Assembly: GCA_916720015.1 (NCBI GenBank)
Contig: CAKAPZ010000010.1
Span: forward strand, 1-15,633
Length of the DNA: 15,633 nt
Direction of reading: 5' to 3'
Source of the DNA: an uncultured Atopobium sp.
Lineage (GTDB): Bacteria; Actinomycetota; Coriobacteriia; Coriobacteriales; Atopobiaceae
In this document: positions 14,280-15,633 of the stretch, piece by piece
Layout of the letters: each line of letters begins with the position of its first letter
Position numbering within the stretch: position 1 is the first letter of the stretch
Position numbers and translations under genes: made by a program
Notes under the pieces: generated by a model
Databases searched by the model: none
Seen by the model: the letters and a program-made list of their open reading frames with translations, nothing else
What the model was told of the DNA's origin: nothing

Positions 14280-15341
14280 CTGACGCAGGACTCTCTGGTC
14301 ACCAGAGATGAGCATACGCAGGTCAGGAAGGTCATAACGAAGTGCTGCAACACGCTCAACACCAATGCCAAAGGCAAAGCCTGTGTACTTCTCGGAATCA
14401 ATACCGCAGTACTTGAAGACGTTAGGATCAACCATGCCGCAGCCAAGAATCTCAAGCCAACCGGTATTCTTGCAGAAGCGGCAGCCCTCGCCGTGACAGA
14501 CGCCACAAGAAACATCTACCTCGCAGCTTGGCTCAGTGAATGGGAAGAAGTGAGGACGATAGCGTGTAGCACGGTCCTTACCAAAGATCTCACGAGTAAA
14601 GTGATCAAGGGTGCCTTTGAGGTCACCAAAGGTGATTCCCTCATCAACAACAAGGCCTTCCATCTGCGTAAACTGAGGCAGGTGGTTAGCGTCTGCTGTG
14701 TCAGGACGGAATACCGTACCAGGGCAAATCATGTAAATAGGAGGCTCTTTTGTCTCCATGGTATGCACCTGAACGCCGGAGGTCTGCGTACGAAGAAGAA
14801 CGTCAGACTCACCCAGTACGTGCGATTCCTTTCCTTCTGGTGCATTGTCTACTACGTAGAACGTATCCTTACCAGAACGGCTTGGGTGATCTTCAGGAGC
14901 GTTCAGCGCTGTGAAGTTGTAGTAGGTGGTCTCAACATAGGGGCCCGTCTCAATGGTGTAACCCATGCTGATGAAGATGTCTTCCATCTCTTCACGTACC
15001 TGCTCAATGAGGTGCTGAGTACCTGGGCTCAGACGACGACCTGGAAGGGTAATATCAGTTGCCTCAGCATTGAGCTGGGCTTCAAGGGCTTCTCGCTTTA
15101 AAGCAAGCTGACGCTCACGAATAGCGGTCTCAACGTTTGCGCGAACGGTGTTTGCAAGCTGACCCATTTGAGGGCGCTGATCTGCGGGAACCTGACCCAT
15201 CATACGCATAATTGCTGTAAGAGAGCCCTTCTTTCCCATTGATGCAACGCGCACCTTTTCAAGTGCTTCAAGGTTTGTTGCCTTAGCAATTCCTTCAAGT
15301 ACTTGCTCGCGAATTGCCGAGAGTTCCTCAGACATTCCCAT
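14274..15341 (-). CDS. pheS: Phenylalanine--tRNA ligase alpha subunit
   Basis: Catalytic alpha chain that activates phenylalanine and charges tRNA-Phe (EC 6.1.1.20). It has 355 residues. An N-terminal coiled-coil region (about 1-90) is followed by the class II catalytic core, with SPGTQHLIEQ (105-114), RTQTSGVQVHTM (184-195), motif 2 around FRPDTADANHLPQFTQMEG (211-229) and motif 3 GFAFGIGVERVAAL (321-334). Residues Cys279, Cys282, Cys287 and Cys290 (CGVCHGEGCRFC) form a Cys4 cluster that I remember from Bacillus-type PheS, possibly zinc-binding. The start ATG 15341 has GAAAGGG (complement of 15349-15355) spaced 7 nt away; a second ATG at 15335 is too far. It lies directly behind the T-box terminator and begins the operon. 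Confidence 0.98.
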   Translation of the reverse strand: MGMSEELSAIREQVLEGIAKATNLEALEKVRVASMGKKGSLTAIMRMMGQVPADQRPQMGQLANTVRANVETAIRERQLALKREALEAQLNAEATDITLPGRRLSPGTQHLIEQVREEMEDIFISMGYTIETGPYVETTYYNFTALNAPEDHPSRSGKDTFYVVDNAPEGKESHVLGESDVLLRTQTSGVQVHTMETKEPPIYMICPGTVFRPDTADANHLPQFTQMEGLVVDEGITFGDLKGTLDHFTREIFGKDRATRYRPHFFPFTEPSCEVDVSCGVCHGEGCRFCKNTGWLEILGCGMVDPNVFKYCGIDSEKYTGFAFGIGVERVAALRYDLPDLRMLISGDQRVLRQF

Positions 15342-15364
15342 GTAATTACCCTTTCAATAGAAAA

Positions 15365-15392
15365 CCGTCCCTGAGCATATGCCCAAGGACGG
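15365..15392 (-). terminator. T-box intrinsic terminator
   Basis: In the RNA, CCGUCC and GGACGG pair, and two U-G/G-U wobbles plus inner pairs extend the stem to the GCAUAUGC tip. UUUUCU follows. These wobbles exist only on the minus-strand transcript, which confirms the direction. Confidence 0.88.
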
Positions 15393-15416
15393 AAAATTTC
15401 CGCGGTACCACCTCGG
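15383..15416 (-). promoter_or_regulatory. T-box antiterminator
   Basis: CCGAGG (complement of 15411-15416), just before the UGGU bulge, can pair with CCUUGG (complement of 15383-15388). The second arm is part of the terminator stem, so the two structures exclude each other, as expected for transcription control. Confidence 0.8.
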
Positions 15417-15623
15417 TTGATTGCACAGTTTTCTCTCTGCGCAATCCACTTCGAAGCCTAGTCTCGTTAGGCAGACGACTTCCCTACTAAGCAACAAACT
15501 GCCGTTCAAGTTGTAGCTCGGGAGTGAACTCTACCAGCGTTGTGTAGGTGTTTCTCAGCCACGAACACCCTCTCTGTTCACAACGTGCTCCGGCAAACCT
15601 CTCCGTCAACGCACTTTGTTCAG

Positions 15624-15632
15624 AGTATCACA
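15624..15632 (-). promoter_or_regulatory. Candidate extended -10 promoter for the pheST leader
   Basis: TGTGATACT on the minus strand matches an extended -10 (TGn plus a TATAAT-like hexamer) and would start transcription near 15617, just upstream of stem I. The -35 region lies outside the window. Confidence 0.4.
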
Positions 15633-15633
15633 C

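Larger units (their letters stand above)
15361..15617 (-). promoter_or_regulatory. T-box leader (tRNA-Phe sensing) of the pheST operon
   Basis: The minus strand carries the T-box core GGTGGTACCGCGG (complement of 15400-15412). Stem I features lie upstream: AGAGAG, a GGCUGAGA distal-loop motif, and a specifier-loop segment AGTTCACTC that holds UUC (complement of 15526-15528), the Phe codon, followed by A. A GCCTA/TAGGC hairpin (15456-15472) fits stem III. Another hairpin (15419-15446) precedes the antiterminator. Uncharged tRNA-Phe should pair with UUC through its anticodon and with UGGU through its CCA end, which favours read-through into pheS. The 5' boundary is approximate. Confidence 0.93.

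Noticed and set aside
1..15633. Mobile elements, CRISPR, phage, tRNA or rRNA genes
   Set aside because: No transposase or integrase motifs, no repeat-spacer pattern and no tRNA-like cloverleaf were seen; the gene content is ordinary core metabolism.

Overview
The window reads as a chromosomal housekeeping region from a Gram-positive bacterium of moderate to low GC. Every gene I can support lies on the minus strand, so transcription runs from high to low coordinates. I lean towards a low-GC Coriobacteriia member (Atopobium/Lancefieldella/Olsenella-like), with a Bacillota bacterium as the alternative. Reasons are the GlgC+GlgD pyrophosphorylase pair, a transcription-terminating T-box ahead of pheS, PheS with a Cys4 cluster, and a zinc-phospholipase-C-like protein next to pheT. 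The lineage call rests on remembered family patterns, not on a search.

Right part (about 15630 to 9620): a T-box leader with a UUC (Phe) specifier precedes pheS, pheT, a zinc-dependent phospholipase C-like protein of unknown role, and a GldA/YbdH-like iron-type dehydrogenase. The gaps are 30, 13 and about 51 nt. The first clear intrinsic terminator after the leader is the hairpin at 9621-9652, so all four genes are probably one transcript whose entry is set by tRNA-Phe charging.

Middle (9653-9405): a non-coding AT-rich stretch between the terminator and glgB. It carries two copies of a 10-nt motif (TTTCACCGAT) flanking an A/T-tract dyad, plus a third, inverted core. This is the probable control region of the glycogen operon.

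Left part (9405 to 1): glgB, glgP, glgC, glgD, glgA and a GH13 alpha-glucan hydrolase that is cut by the window edge. Most junctions overlap or are 2 nt apart. Together they cover ADP-glucose synthesis (GlgC/GlgD), chain elongation (GlgA), branching (GlgB), phosphorolysis (GlgP) and hydrolysis of alpha-glucans (GH13). This is a full synthesis and turnover cassette for cytoplasmic glycogen.

I see no mobile element, CRISPR array, tRNA or rRNA gene, and no clearly new system. The most unusual point is the branching enzyme. It keeps its three catalytic carboxylates, but the usual His of GH13 region I is Gly, and it has an acidic insertion and an altered segment after the nucleophile.
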